Source: JAEUJM01 sp041918615 (GTDB lineage Bacteria; Actinomycetota; Acidimicrobiia; Acidimicrobiales; DATDAH01). From it: DNA of 64,000 nt. The stretch's first letter is position 1, and the number at the start of each line of letters is the position of its first letter. Of the stretch, positions 49,953-57,346 are shown piece by piece. Where the stretch lies: the NCBI GenBank assembly GCA_041918615.1, contig JAYRVH010000054.1:6855-70854 (forward strand), written 5' to 3'. The translations under genes were made by a program, and so were the position numbers. Under the pieces are notes generated by a model. It made no database searches, was not told the DNA's origin, and saw only the letters and a program-made list of their open reading frames with translations.

Positions 49953-51187
49953 GCAGCGACCACCCACGACGGCCGCGGGGGCTCCGCGCCGACCCAACGG
50001 ACCGGCCGACGGGGCAGTGACGAGAGGCCATCTCTCCCGACGAGCGGCCTCGTTGACCCCTCGCACCCCGAGCCCGGCTCGGCCACCTCGTCGACCGCCA
50101 CCACCCGCCGCGAGCCGTCGGGTCGCCGAGCCACCTGCACCACCAGGTCGATCGCCGCGCCCAGGTGGTCGCGCACGGCGGCGAGCGGCAGCAACAGCCC
50201 GCCCATGAGCATCATGGTCTCGAGTCGCCGGAGGGCGTCGACGGGGCTGTTCGCATGGCAGGTGGACAGCGAGCCTTCGTGGCCCGTGGTCATCGCCTGG
50301 ACCATCTCGAGCACCTCGGGGCCGCGCACCTCGCCGACGATGATGCGATCGGGGCGCATGCGGAGCGAGTTGCGCACCAGATCACGGATCGACACCGCAC
50401 CCACGCCCTCGGCGTTGGGAGGGCGTGATTCGAGCCGGACGACGTGGTCGCCCGGCAGGCGAAGCTCGGCGGCGTCCTCGATGGTGATGACCCGCTCGCC
50501 CGGTGGCACCGACGCCGCCAGGGCGTTGAGCAGCGTGGTCTTGCCCGACCCCGACCCACCGCACACCACGATGTTGGCCCGCGCCGCCACCGCCCACCGC
50601 AGCAGCGGGGCGACGCCGGGCGGGCACACCTCGGTGAGGTCGACCGGGCGGGCGCCGAAGCGCCGGATGGTGAGGCACGGCCCGTCGATCGCCAGGGGCG
50701 GTACCACCGCGTTGACGCGGGATCCGTCGGGCAGGCGCGCATCGACGAGCGGCGACGAGCGGTCGATCCGCAGCCCCAGCGGCGACACCACCCGCTCGAT
50801 CAGGTGAGCGACGGTGTCCGCGTGAAGGGCGACGTCGGTGACCGCCAGACGGCCGTCGCGCTCCACCCACACGGCGCCGCCGCCGTTGACCATCACCTCG
50901 GTGACCGACGGGTCGGCCAGCAGCGGGTCGAGGGGGCCGAGGCCCTCGACCCGCGCCAACACGCGCTCGATGACCCCCGACGCCTCGGACGAGCCGAGCA
51001 GCGGCGCCGCGATGCGGACGATGCGCTCGACGGTGCCCCGGGCGTCGACGACCGCCCCGACCGGCTCGGCGAGCAGGCGCCCGTGCACCAAGTCGTCGAG
51101 CGCCATCGCTTCAACGGCCACGGCGTCGGTGCCGTCGGGGCCGTCGACGCCGTTGAGCCGAACCCCGCCAGGGCCGTCAGGCCGCAT
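49949..51187 (-). CDS. tadA: TadA/CpaF secretion ATPase of the Tad pilus
   Basis: A 412-residue type II/IV secretion ATPase. Walker A GGSGSGKTT lies near 210, followed by the Asp box ITIEDAAELRL, Walker B RMRPDRIIVGEVRGPE and the His box STCHANSPVDALRRLE. It drives pilin assembly. ATG 51187 overlaps the tadZ stop by 11 nt. The C-terminal about 40 residues are Pro/Arg-rich and variable. Confidence 0.93.
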   Translation of the reverse strand: MRPDGPGGVRLNGVDGPDGTDAVAVEAMALDDLVHGRLLAEPVGAVVDARGTVERIVRIAAPLLGSSEASGVIERVLARVEGLGPLDPLLADPSVTEVMVNGGGAVWVERDGRLAVTDVALHADTVAHLIERVVSPLGLRIDRSSPLVDARLPDGSRVNAVVPPLAIDGPCLTIRRFGARPVDLTEVCPPGVAPLLRWAVAARANIVVCGGSGSGKTTLLNALAASVPPGERVITIEDAAELRLPGDHVVRLESRPPNAEGVGAVSIRDLVRNSLRMRPDRIIVGEVRGPEVLEMVQAMTTGHEGSLSTCHANSPVDALRRLETMMLMGGLLLPLAAVRDHLGAAIDLVVQVARRPDGSRRVVAVDEVAEPGSGCEGSTRPLVGRDGLSSLPRRPVRWVGAEPPRPSWVVAA

Positions 51188-51830
51188 GGCGCAACGCCCG
51201 TTCGAGCCCACGGGGCAGGCGCGAGCCGAGCAGGCCGGCGTCGACGGCGCGCGCCACCGCCGGGTCGAGGGCCACCTCGGCCCGCACCGGCACCCCGACC
51301 ACCTCTTCGATGTCGGCGCGCCCCAGGGCACGGCCCGGCTCGGTGATGAGCACGATGCCCGAGGGCCGGACGGGGGCCGCCACCGCCCGCCTGATCGACA
51401 GGTAGCACGCCCGTGTGACCAACAGCGAGTGGGTGGCGGCACCGGCCAGCACCGTGGCGCCGTCGTCGGGCGACCGGAGCACGCCGCAGTCGACGACGAC
51501 CGGCCGCGACCCTGCACCGAACAGCCCGGCGAGCGCATCGAGCCGGCCGGGTGGGGCGACGAGGCGCCCGGGCCCCCGGGGCAGCACCGAGAGCCCGGGG
51601 CGGGCCGGCACCTCGAGCCGGGCGACGGCCTCGACCCCCACGTCGTCACCGGCGCCGAGCCATGCGGTGAGCCCGGGGCCGTCGGGCTCGGGCAGCCCGA
51701 GGGCGCCCGGCACGTCGCCCGCCAGGTCGACGAGCAGCACCTCGGACGTTCGGGCCATCACCAGCGCGAGCGCCACCGAGATCACGGTGGTGCCGGAGCC
51801 GCCCTTGGCGGACCAACAGGAAACGAGCAC
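51177..51830 (-). CDS. TadZ/CpaE-like MinD-family ATPase
   Basis: A 217-residue P-loop protein with the deviant Walker A WSAKGGSGTTV and the MinD/ParA-like LLVDLAGDVPGALGL. It is shorter than TadZ proteins with a receiver domain and probably localises the pilus machinery. GTG 51830 is chosen because GGGAGGG stands about 6 nt upstream; TTG 51854 is an alternative. First gene of the Tad operon, with two inverted repeats upstream (51856-51891). Confidence 0.8.
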   Translation of the reverse strand: MLVSCWSAKGGSGTTVISVALALVMARTSEVLLVDLAGDVPGALGLPEPDGPGLTAWLGAGDDVGVEAVARLEVPARPGLSVLPRGPGRLVAPPGRLDALAGLFGAGSRPVVVDCGVLRSPDDGATVLAGAATHSLLVTRACYLSIRRAVAAPVRPSGIVLITEPGRALGRADIEEVVGVPVRAEVALDPAVARAVDAGLLGSRLPRGLERALRHAA

Positions 51831-51855
51831 GGAAACCCTCCCAGGGGCAGTCAAA

Positions 51856-51891
51856 CACCTTGGGGGAAGGTGGCATCACCTTAAAGAGGTG
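51856..51891. promoter_or_regulatory. Two adjacent inverted repeats upstream of the Tad operon
   Basis: CACCTT-GGGGG-AAGGTG (51856-51872) is followed 4 nt later by CACCTT-AAA-GAGGTG (51877-51891). They share half-sites and lie in the divergent gap between the Tad operon and the HAD gene. Possible tandem operator; no regulator is known. Confidence 0.4.
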
Positions 51892-51966
51892 GTGTGACAT
51901 CCACAACACCGGCGCTCCCAACGGTGCGGCACGGCGGTCGATGACCCCGGAGCCGCGCGGCCCCCG

Positions 51967-51972
51967 TAGCCT
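51967..51972 (+). promoter_or_regulatory. -10 element (TAGCCT) for the HAD hydrolase gene
   Basis: TAGCCT is followed after 7 nt by GTG 51980, supporting that start rather than the upstream ATG at 51941. Confidence 0.45.
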
Positions 51973-51979
51973 CTGGCGG

Positions 51980-52864
51980 GTGGAAGCCGCCTTCTTCGAC
52001 CTCGACAAGACCGTCATCGCCAAGGCGTCGATGGTCGCGTTCGGGCGGCCGTTCCAGCGGGCCGGGCTCATCTCCCGCTGGCTCGTGCTGCGGGCGCTCT
52101 ACGGCCAGCTCGTGTACCTCTATCTCGGCGCCGACGAGGCGCGCATGGCCCGCATGCGCGAGTCGGCCCTGCGGATCAGCAAGGGCTGGCACCAGGACAC
52201 GATCAGCGACCTGGTGCGCGAGACCCTGGCCGAGGTCATCGAGCCCATCGTGTTCGGCGAGGCCCTCGACCTGATCCGCGAGCACCACGAGGCGGGTCGC
52301 CGCGTCTACATCATCTCGGCGTCACCGCAGGAGATCGTCGAGCCCCTCAGCGAGTACCTCGGGGCCGACCACGCCATCGCCACGAGGGCGCAGCTCGACG
52401 ACGAAGGCCGGTACTCCGGTGAGGTCGAGTTCTACTCGTACGGCCCTTTCAAGGCCGAGGCCATGCGCGAAGAGGCAGAGCGCCTCGGCATCGACCTCGG
52501 GGCTTCCTACGCCTATTCGGACTCGGCCACCGACATCCCCATGCTCGAGGCCGTGGGCCACCCCGTGGCCGTCAACGCCGACCGCGCCCTGGCGCGATAC
52601 GCCGACGAGCAGGGCTGGGAGCGCACCACCTTCGAGCAACAGGTGCAGCTCAAGCGCCGAGGCCCGCCGCCGGGCCCCACCGCGGCGGTGAGCGGCGGCG
52701 TGGTGATGGCGGTGGCGGGCGGGGTGGTCTGGTGGTGGCTGCGTCGTGAACCGCCCACGCGGCGGGACCGCGCGGTCGCCGGCGCGCGGCGCCTCGTGGG
52801 CGCCGCGCCGCCGGCTACGCGGTTTCGCGGAGCTTCTTGGCCGCGAACGCGACGAGGGCGATGA
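51980..52864 (+). CDS. HAD-superfamily subfamily IB phosphatase
   Basis: A 294-residue HAD hydrolase: FFDLDKTV (D7, D9) is the nucleophile motif, YIISASPQEIVEPL motif II, and SDSATDIPMLEAVGHPVAVN motif IV. Related to SerB-like HAD-IB enzymes including lysophosphatidate/phosphoserine phosphatases of mycobacteria. A C-terminal hydrophobic segment (VVMAVAGGVVWWWL) suggests membrane attachment. The last 17 codons overlap a 25-codon gene on the other strand. Confidence 0.88.
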   Translation: MEAAFFDLDKTVIAKASMVAFGRPFQRAGLISRWLVLRALYGQLVYLYLGADEARMARMRESALRISKGWHQDTISDLVRETLAEVIEPIVFGEALDLIREHHEAGRRVYIISASPQEIVEPLSEYLGADHAIATRAQLDDEGRYSGEVEFYSYGPFKAEAMREEAERLGIDLGASYAYSDSATDIPMLEAVGHPVAVNADRALARYADEQGWERTTFEQQVQLKRRGPPPGPTAAVSGGVVMAVAGGVVWWWLRREPPTRRDRAVAGARRLVGAAPPATRFRGASWPRTRRGR

Positions 52865-52892
52865 GGATGGCGACGAGCACGAGCTTCTTCAT
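52815..52892 (-). CDS. 25-residue single-helix membrane peptide
   Basis: Encodes MKKLVLVAILIALVAFAAKK plus LRETA: a Lys-rich start, one hydrophobic helix and a basic end. ATG 52892 stands 6 nt after TACACT. I recall similar tiny MKKL...AAKKLR peptides in actinobacteria but know no function. Its 3' end overlaps the convergent HAD gene by 50 nt. Confidence 0.5.
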   Translation of the reverse strand: MKKLVLVAILIALVAFAAKKLRETA

Positions 52893-52898
52893 GCGCCG

Positions 52899-52904
52899 AG
52901 TGTA
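52899..52904 (-). promoter_or_regulatory. -10 element (TACACT) for the 25-residue peptide
   Basis: TACACT is followed after 6 nt by ATG 52892. Confidence 0.4.
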
Positions 52905-52938
52905 GGGCGGCCCGCCGGCGGCCGCGGCGTGCGGGGCC

Positions 52939-53874
52939 TCAGACGGCCAGCAGGTCGCGTGCGCCGGTGTCGCTGCTGGGGTGGCGCAGCTTCGACATGG
53001 CCCGGGCCTCGATCTGGCGGATGCGCTCGCGGGTGAGGTTGAAGTGCTCGCCCACCTCCTCGAGGGTGCGGGGCTCACCACGGTCGAGACCGAACCGGAG
53101 CTTCAGGATCTCGCGTTCACGGTCGTCGAGCGGCGAGAGCAGGCGCTGGATCTCCTCGGGGAGCAGCGCGGTGGCGGCCACCTCGAACGGGGACTCGGCC
53201 GAGCGGTCCTCGACCACGTCGCCCAGCTCGGCGTCGCCGTCCTCGCGGAGCGGCTCGGAGAGCGAGAGCGGCTCGGCGGCGAAGCGCAACGCCTCGGTCA
53301 CCTTCTCCTCGGGCATCTCGACCTCGGCCGACAGCTCGGCCAGGGTGGCGGGGCGCCCCATCTTCAGCTCGAGGCGCGACCGCGCCTTCTGGAGCCGGGC
53401 CAGGGTGTCGCCGGCGTGCACCGGGAGCCGGATGGTGCGTCCGGTGTTGGCGATGCCCCGGGTGATGGCCTGGCGGATCCACCAGGTCGCGTAGGTCGAG
53501 AACTTGAACCCCTTGCGCCAGTCGAACTTCTCGACGGCGTGCATGAGGCCCAGGTTGCCCTCCTGGATCAGGTCGAGGAGCGGCAGCCCCGATGCCTGGT
53601 ACTTCTTGGCGATCGAGACGACGAGGCGCAGGTTGGACTGGACGAACGTGCGCTCGGCCTCTTCTCCCTTGCGGGCGTTGCGCCGCAGCTCGCGCTTGCG
53701 GGCCGCGGTGAGCTCGGTGGCCACGTCCATCTCGGCGCGGGCGGCGGCACCGCCCTCGATGGCCTGGGCCAGGCGGACCTCGTCGTCCTTGGTGAGGAGG
53801 GGGTACTGCCCGATGTCGGTGAGATAGAGACGGACGAGGTCTTCCTCGTCTCGTTCCACGCGCTCCTTGGCCAA
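52939..53874 (-). CDS. RNA polymerase sigma-70 factor (group 1/2, RpoD/SigB-like)
   Basis: A 311-residue sigma factor. Region 1.2 (DLVRLYLTDIGQYPLLTKDDE) near the start is cited by its ends; 2.1-2.4 include DLIQEGNLGLMHAVEKFDWR and FSTYATWWIRQAI; region 3 and 4.2 include TLEEVGEHFNLTRERIRQIE. All core contacts of housekeeping-type sigmas are present, but the long N-terminal 1.1 region is missing, so it may be the non-essential group 2 paralogue. TTG 53874 is chosen for its AGGAG 8 nt upstream; GTG 53859 is an alternative. Confidence 0.92.
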   Translation of the reverse strand: MAKERVERDEEDLVRLYLTDIGQYPLLTKDDEVRLAQAIEGGAAARAEMDVATELTAARKRELRRNARKGEEAERTFVQSNLRLVVSIAKKYQASGLPLLDLIQEGNLGLMHAVEKFDWRKGFKFSTYATWWIRQAITRGIANTGRTIRLPVHAGDTLARLQKARSRLELKMGRPATLAELSAEVEMPEEKVTEALRFAAEPLSLSEPLREDGDAELGDVVEDRSAESPFEVAATALLPEEIQRLLSPLDDREREILKLRFGLDRGEPRTLEEVGEHFNLTRERIRQIEARAMSKLRHPSSDTGARDLLAV

Positions 53875-54095
53875 CGGTGTTCTCCTGGCGTCGAGTTTCG
53901 GTGGCCGCACGACCGACAGATGGCGGGGCCTCGGGAACAGATCGGGGACCGGGGCAAGCGACGGGACCCTCGGTGCTCTGTGGCTTACGATACCGAGATG
54001 GTCAAGAGGGCCAACCCCACAGAGGCCGCCGATTCCTCCAGCTGTGAGCACATGCCCACTGTCCGTGATGTCGGCGCCCGCACCGCCGGGCCTGA

Positions 54096-54425
54096 GTGAT
54101 CGGCCCCGAAACCGTGGACGAGGTCGATCTCACGGTGGTCATCATGTCGTTCGATGCCGCCGATCCCGAGGCGCTGCAGTCGGTGCTCGCCAAGTACGTC
54201 GTGGTGAGCCGTGGCCACGAAGGCTGTCGCAACATCGACCTGTGCCTCTCGGCCACCCACCCCACCCGGTTCATCGTCATCGAGAAATGGGCGTCGCCGG
54301 CCGCGCAACGGGCGCACTTCGACTCGCCCGACATGGTCGAGATGGCGAACGCCTGCGACGGCAAGCTCGACCGCCCCCCGTCCATCGACCTGCTCGACGC
54401 CGTCAGCGCCCACGACCTGGCGTGA
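54096..54425 (+). CDS. Antibiotic-biosynthesis-monooxygenase-fold (ABM) protein
   Basis: A 109-residue dimeric alpha+beta barrel domain: DLTVVIMSFDAADPEALQSV, SRGHEGCRNIDLCLS, and then FIVIEKWASPAAQRAHFDSP. Such domains include quinol monooxygenases and small heme-degrading or detoxifying proteins; the reaction cannot be predicted. GTG 54096 opens the frame; GTG 54114 (MDEVDLTV) is an equally good start. It is followed by the ABC transporter operon after 127 nt. Confidence 0.72.
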   Translation: MIGPETVDEVDLTVVIMSFDAADPEALQSVLAKYVVVSRGHEGCRNIDLCLSATHPTRFIVIEKWASPAAQRAHFDSPDMVEMANACDGKLDRPPSIDLLDAVSAHDLA

Positions 54426-54552
54426 CCTGACCGGCACGCATCGGTCGGGCGAGGTCCCGTCGCCCGCTGAGCGCGCCCGCGTTCCGTGCAAGACTGCGGG
54501 CGACGACGTCGTCTCGGCCCGGCAGGGCGGACCCAGGACCCGGAGGCAACTC

Positions 54553-55458
54553 ATGTTCGGAACACGCGTGTGGCGACTGCTCGCCGTTCTCCTGTCGCTC
54601 ACCCTGGTGGGCGCCGCCTGCAGCAGCGACAGTGACGAGGGCTCGTCGGACACCAGCTCGTCGGACACCACCGCCGCGGCCGGCGACACGACCGCGGCCG
54701 CCGGTGACTGCGCCGTGGCCGACCTGCCGCTGAAGACCGAGGGCCAGCTCACCGTGGCCACCGGCGACCCGGTGTTCCCGCCGTGGGTCGCCAACGACGA
54801 CCCCGCCGGCAACGAGGGCTTCGAGAGCGAGCTGGTCTACGACATCGCCGCCGAGCTCGGGTTCGCCCCCACCGACGTGGTGTGGACCAGCACCGGCTTC
54901 GACGAGGCCATCGCCCCCGGCGACAAGGACTACGACTTCAACATCCAGCAGTTCGGCATCAACGACGAACGTGACCAGGCGGTCGACTTCTCGGACGGCT
55001 ACTACACCGTGCAGCAGGCCATCGTGGCCGCTCCCGACGCTGACATCGCCGACGCGACCTCGATCGCCGACCTGAGGACCGCCAAGCTCGGCGCGGCCAT
55101 CGGGTCGACGAGCCTCGACTACATCGACAACGTGATCCAGCCCGACACCGAGGCGGCCGTGTTCGACGACAACGCCGCCGCCAAGTCGGCCTTCGACGCC
55201 GGCCAGGTCGACGGGCTCGTGTTCGACCTGCCCACCGCCTTCTACATCACCTCGGCCGAGATCCCCGATGCCTCGATCGTCGGCATCCTGCCCACCGTTG
55301 GCGACGAGGAGCAGCTGGGCATGCTCTTCGAGGACGGCAGCGAGCTGATCCCGTGCGTCAACCAGGCCCTGGCCGCGGTGGACGACTCTGGCGACCTGGC
55401 CGACCTGCAGCAGCAGTGGCTCGCCGACGGCGGCGACACCCCCACGCTGTCCCAGTAG
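54553..55458 (+). CDS. ABC transporter substrate-binding lipoprotein (polar amino acid family)
   Basis: A 301-residue lipoprotein: signal peptide with lipobox LVGAAC, a Ser/Asp/Thr/Ala linker, then a family 3 solute-binding domain (GQLTVATGDPVFPPWV, FESELVYDIAAELGF, FDLPTAFYI, DLQQQWL). It delivers a polar amino acid to the membrane permease encoded downstream. CGGAGG stands 6 nt before ATG 54553. The first gene of a three-gene operon, separated from the permease by a strong hairpin. Confidence 0.92.
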   Translation: MFGTRVWRLLAVLLSLTLVGAACSSDSDEGSSDTSSSDTTAAAGDTTAAAGDCAVADLPLKTEGQLTVATGDPVFPPWVANDDPAGNEGFESELVYDIAAELGFAPTDVVWTSTGFDEAIAPGDKDYDFNIQQFGINDERDQAVDFSDGYYTVQQAIVAAPDADIADATSIADLRTAKLGAAIGSTSLDYIDNVIQPDTEAAVFDDNAAAKSAFDAGQVDGLVFDLPTAFYITSAEIPDASIVGILPTVGDEEQLGMLFEDGSELIPCVNQALAAVDDSGDLADLQQQWLADGGDTPTLSQ

Positions 55459-55495
55459 CCGGCCGCCACGACCGGCACACCCCCGATGCCTGGGA

Positions 55496-55542
55496 ATTTC
55501 TTGGTGTTCGACCCCCGCTTCGGGGGGAAGTCACCAAGAAAT
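55496..55542 (+). terminator. Nested hairpin between the binding-protein and permease genes
   Basis: ATTTCTTGGTG (55496-55506) pairs with CACCAAGAAAT (55532-55542), enclosing CCCCCG-CTT-CGGGGG (55512-55526). It fills most of the 95-nt gap. Such hairpins after binding-protein genes act as partial terminators or mRNA stabilisers that raise the binding-protein level. Confidence 0.75.
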
Positions 55543-55553
55543 CCGGGGTTCTT

Positions 55554-56420
55554 GTGAACGACATCGGCTCGGGACCGCCACCTGCGCCCCCGAGCCGGTT
55601 CGGGTCGTTGCGCCACGAACTCGGCGAGGACGGCGCCCGGGGCGCGCTGGTCGCCTTCGTGGCGACCGTCGTCTTCCTGGGCGGTGGCCTGTTCCTGATC
55701 CTGAACAGCGCGTCGTGGCCCAAGGTCCAACAGCAGTTCTTCAACCCCGAGAACTTCCGCGAGTCGTGGCCGGACGTGCTGGGCGGCTTCTGGCTCGACA
55801 TCAAGATGTTCGCCGTCGCCGAGGTGCTCATCGTCGCCTTCGGACTGCTCGTCGCCGTGATCAGGAGCCTGCGGGGTCCGGCGTTCTTCCCCCTGCGGGT
55901 GCTCTCGATCATCTACATCGACCTCTTCCGGGGCATCCCGATCCTGCTCATCCTGTTCCTGCTCGGCTTCGGGGTGCCCGCCCTCGACCTGCCGGGCGTG
56001 CCGAAGGACCCGCTCTTCTGGGGCGTGGCGTCGCTCGTGCTCTCCTATGCCGCGTACACCGCCGAGGTGTACCGGGCGGGCATCGACTCGGTGCACGAGA
56101 GCCAGCGGGCCGCGGCCCGATCGCTGGGGCTGACCCAGTGGCAGACCCTGCGGTTCGCGATCGTGCCCCAGGCCATCCGCAACGTGATCCCGGCCCTGTT
56201 GAACGGCCTGGTCAGCCTGCAGAAGGACGTGGCCCTGGTGAGCGTGCTCGGCATCCGCGAGGCCGTCCGCGAGGCCGAGGTCTACAAGTCGAGGACCTTC
56301 AACTACACCTCGTTCGTGGCGGCGACGGTCCTGTTCCTGCTCGCCTCGGTGCCCCTCGCCCGCATCACCGACTGGTACACCAAGCGCGAGCGGGCCCGCC
56401 GCGGCCAGGCCCTCGTATGA
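55554..56420 (+). CDS. Amino-acid ABC transporter permease (HisM/GlnP type)
   Basis: A 288-residue permease. About five helices; the EAA-type motif RSLGLTQWQTLRFAIVPQAI contacts the ATPase. The N-terminus has a longer Pro/Arg-rich segment than usual before TM1 (about 35-55). GTG 55554 lies 12 nt after the intercistronic hairpin. Its stop overlaps the ATPase start (ATGA). Confidence 0.9.
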   Translation: MNDIGSGPPPAPPSRFGSLRHELGEDGARGALVAFVATVVFLGGGLFLILNSASWPKVQQQFFNPENFRESWPDVLGGFWLDIKMFAVAEVLIVAFGLLVAVIRSLRGPAFFPLRVLSIIYIDLFRGIPILLILFLLGFGVPALDLPGVPKDPLFWGVASLVLSYAAYTAEVYRAGIDSVHESQRAAARSLGLTQWQTLRFAIVPQAIRNVIPALLNGLVSLQKDVALVSVLGIREAVREAEVYKSRTFNYTSFVAATVLFLLASVPLARITDWYTKRERARRGQALV

Positions 56421-57253
56421 CCGACCAGCTGCGCAGCGGGGCGGAGCAGCACCACCGACCTGGGTCGGACCCCGAAGGGGCGCCGACGGAGGAGGCCCGA
56501 GCAGGCACGGTCCCCCGACTGGCGCTCAGCGGCGTGAAGAAGGCGTTCGGCGACAAGGTGGTGCTCGACGGCATCAGCCTGTCGGTGCGGCCCCACGGCG
56601 TCGTGTGCCTCATCGGCCCGAGCGGCTGCGGCAAGTCCACCCTGTTGCGCTGCGTGAACCTGCTCGACCCCATCGACGCCGGCCGCATCGAGCTCGACGG
56701 CCAGGAGATCAGCGCCCGCGGCGTCAACGCCAACACGATCCGACGGCGGGTCGGCATCGTGTTCCAGGCCTTCAACCTCTTCCCGCACCTCACCGTGCTC
56801 GACAACGTGACCCTGGCACCGAGGCGGGTCCGCAACCTCCCCCGCCCCGAGGCCGAGGAACGGGCCGTCGAGGTGCTCACCAGGTTCGGCCTCGGCGACA
56901 AGGTGGCCGAGTACCCCGACCGCCTGTCGGGGGGCCAGCAGCAGCGCGCCGCCATCGCCCGGGCCATCGTCGGCGACCCCGAGCTGCTGCTGCTCGACGA
57001 GGTGACGTCGGCCCTCGACCCCGAGCTCGTGGGCGACGTGCTCACCGTCATCCGCGACCTCGCCGAAGGCGGCATGACGATGGTCCTGGCCACCCACGAG
57101 ATGGGCTTCGCCCGCGACGTGGCCGACGAGGTGTTCTTCCTGCACGAGGGCCGGGTCCTCGAGTCCGGGCCGCCGGCCCAGGTGCTCACCGAGCCCACGC
57201 AGGCCCGCATCCGCCAGTTCCTGTCGCGCGTGATCGCCTCGGGCCGGCTCTGA
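56417..57253 (+). CDS. Amino-acid ABC transporter ATP-binding protein
   Basis: A 278-residue ABC ATPase: Walker A GPSGCGKST, Q-loop VFQAFNLF, signature LSGGQQQRAAIARA, Walker B LLLLDEVTSALD (Val at the usual Pro position), switch His in ATHEMGF. It energises the permease. About 30 extra polar residues precede the domain. ATG 56417 overlaps the permease stop. Followed by the terminator at 57281-57322. Confidence 0.95.
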   Translation: MTDQLRSGAEQHHRPGSDPEGAPTEEARAGTVPRLALSGVKKAFGDKVVLDGISLSVRPHGVVCLIGPSGCGKSTLLRCVNLLDPIDAGRIELDGQEISARGVNANTIRRRVGIVFQAFNLFPHLTVLDNVTLAPRRVRNLPRPEAEERAVEVLTRFGLGDKVAEYPDRLSGGQQQRAAIARAIVGDPELLLLDEVTSALDPELVGDVLTVIRDLAEGGMTMVLATHEMGFARDVADEVFFLHEGRVLESGPPAQVLTEPTQARIRQFLSRVIASGRL

Positions 57254-57280
57254 ACGCCGGGCGGGCCGGTGGACGGCGAA

Positions 57281-57322
57281 CGGGCCATCCGGGTCGCCTC
57301 GATCGGCGGCCCGGATGGCCCG
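57281..57322. terminator. Bidirectional hairpin between the ABC operon and the first surface protein gene
   Basis: CGGGCCATCCGGG (57281-57293) pairs perfectly with CCCGGATGGCCCG (57310-57322); the loop can form an additional CGCC/GGCG stem. It lies between convergent genes. Confidence 0.85.
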
Positions 57323-57346
57323 ACTCACTCACTCACACCTGGCGGT

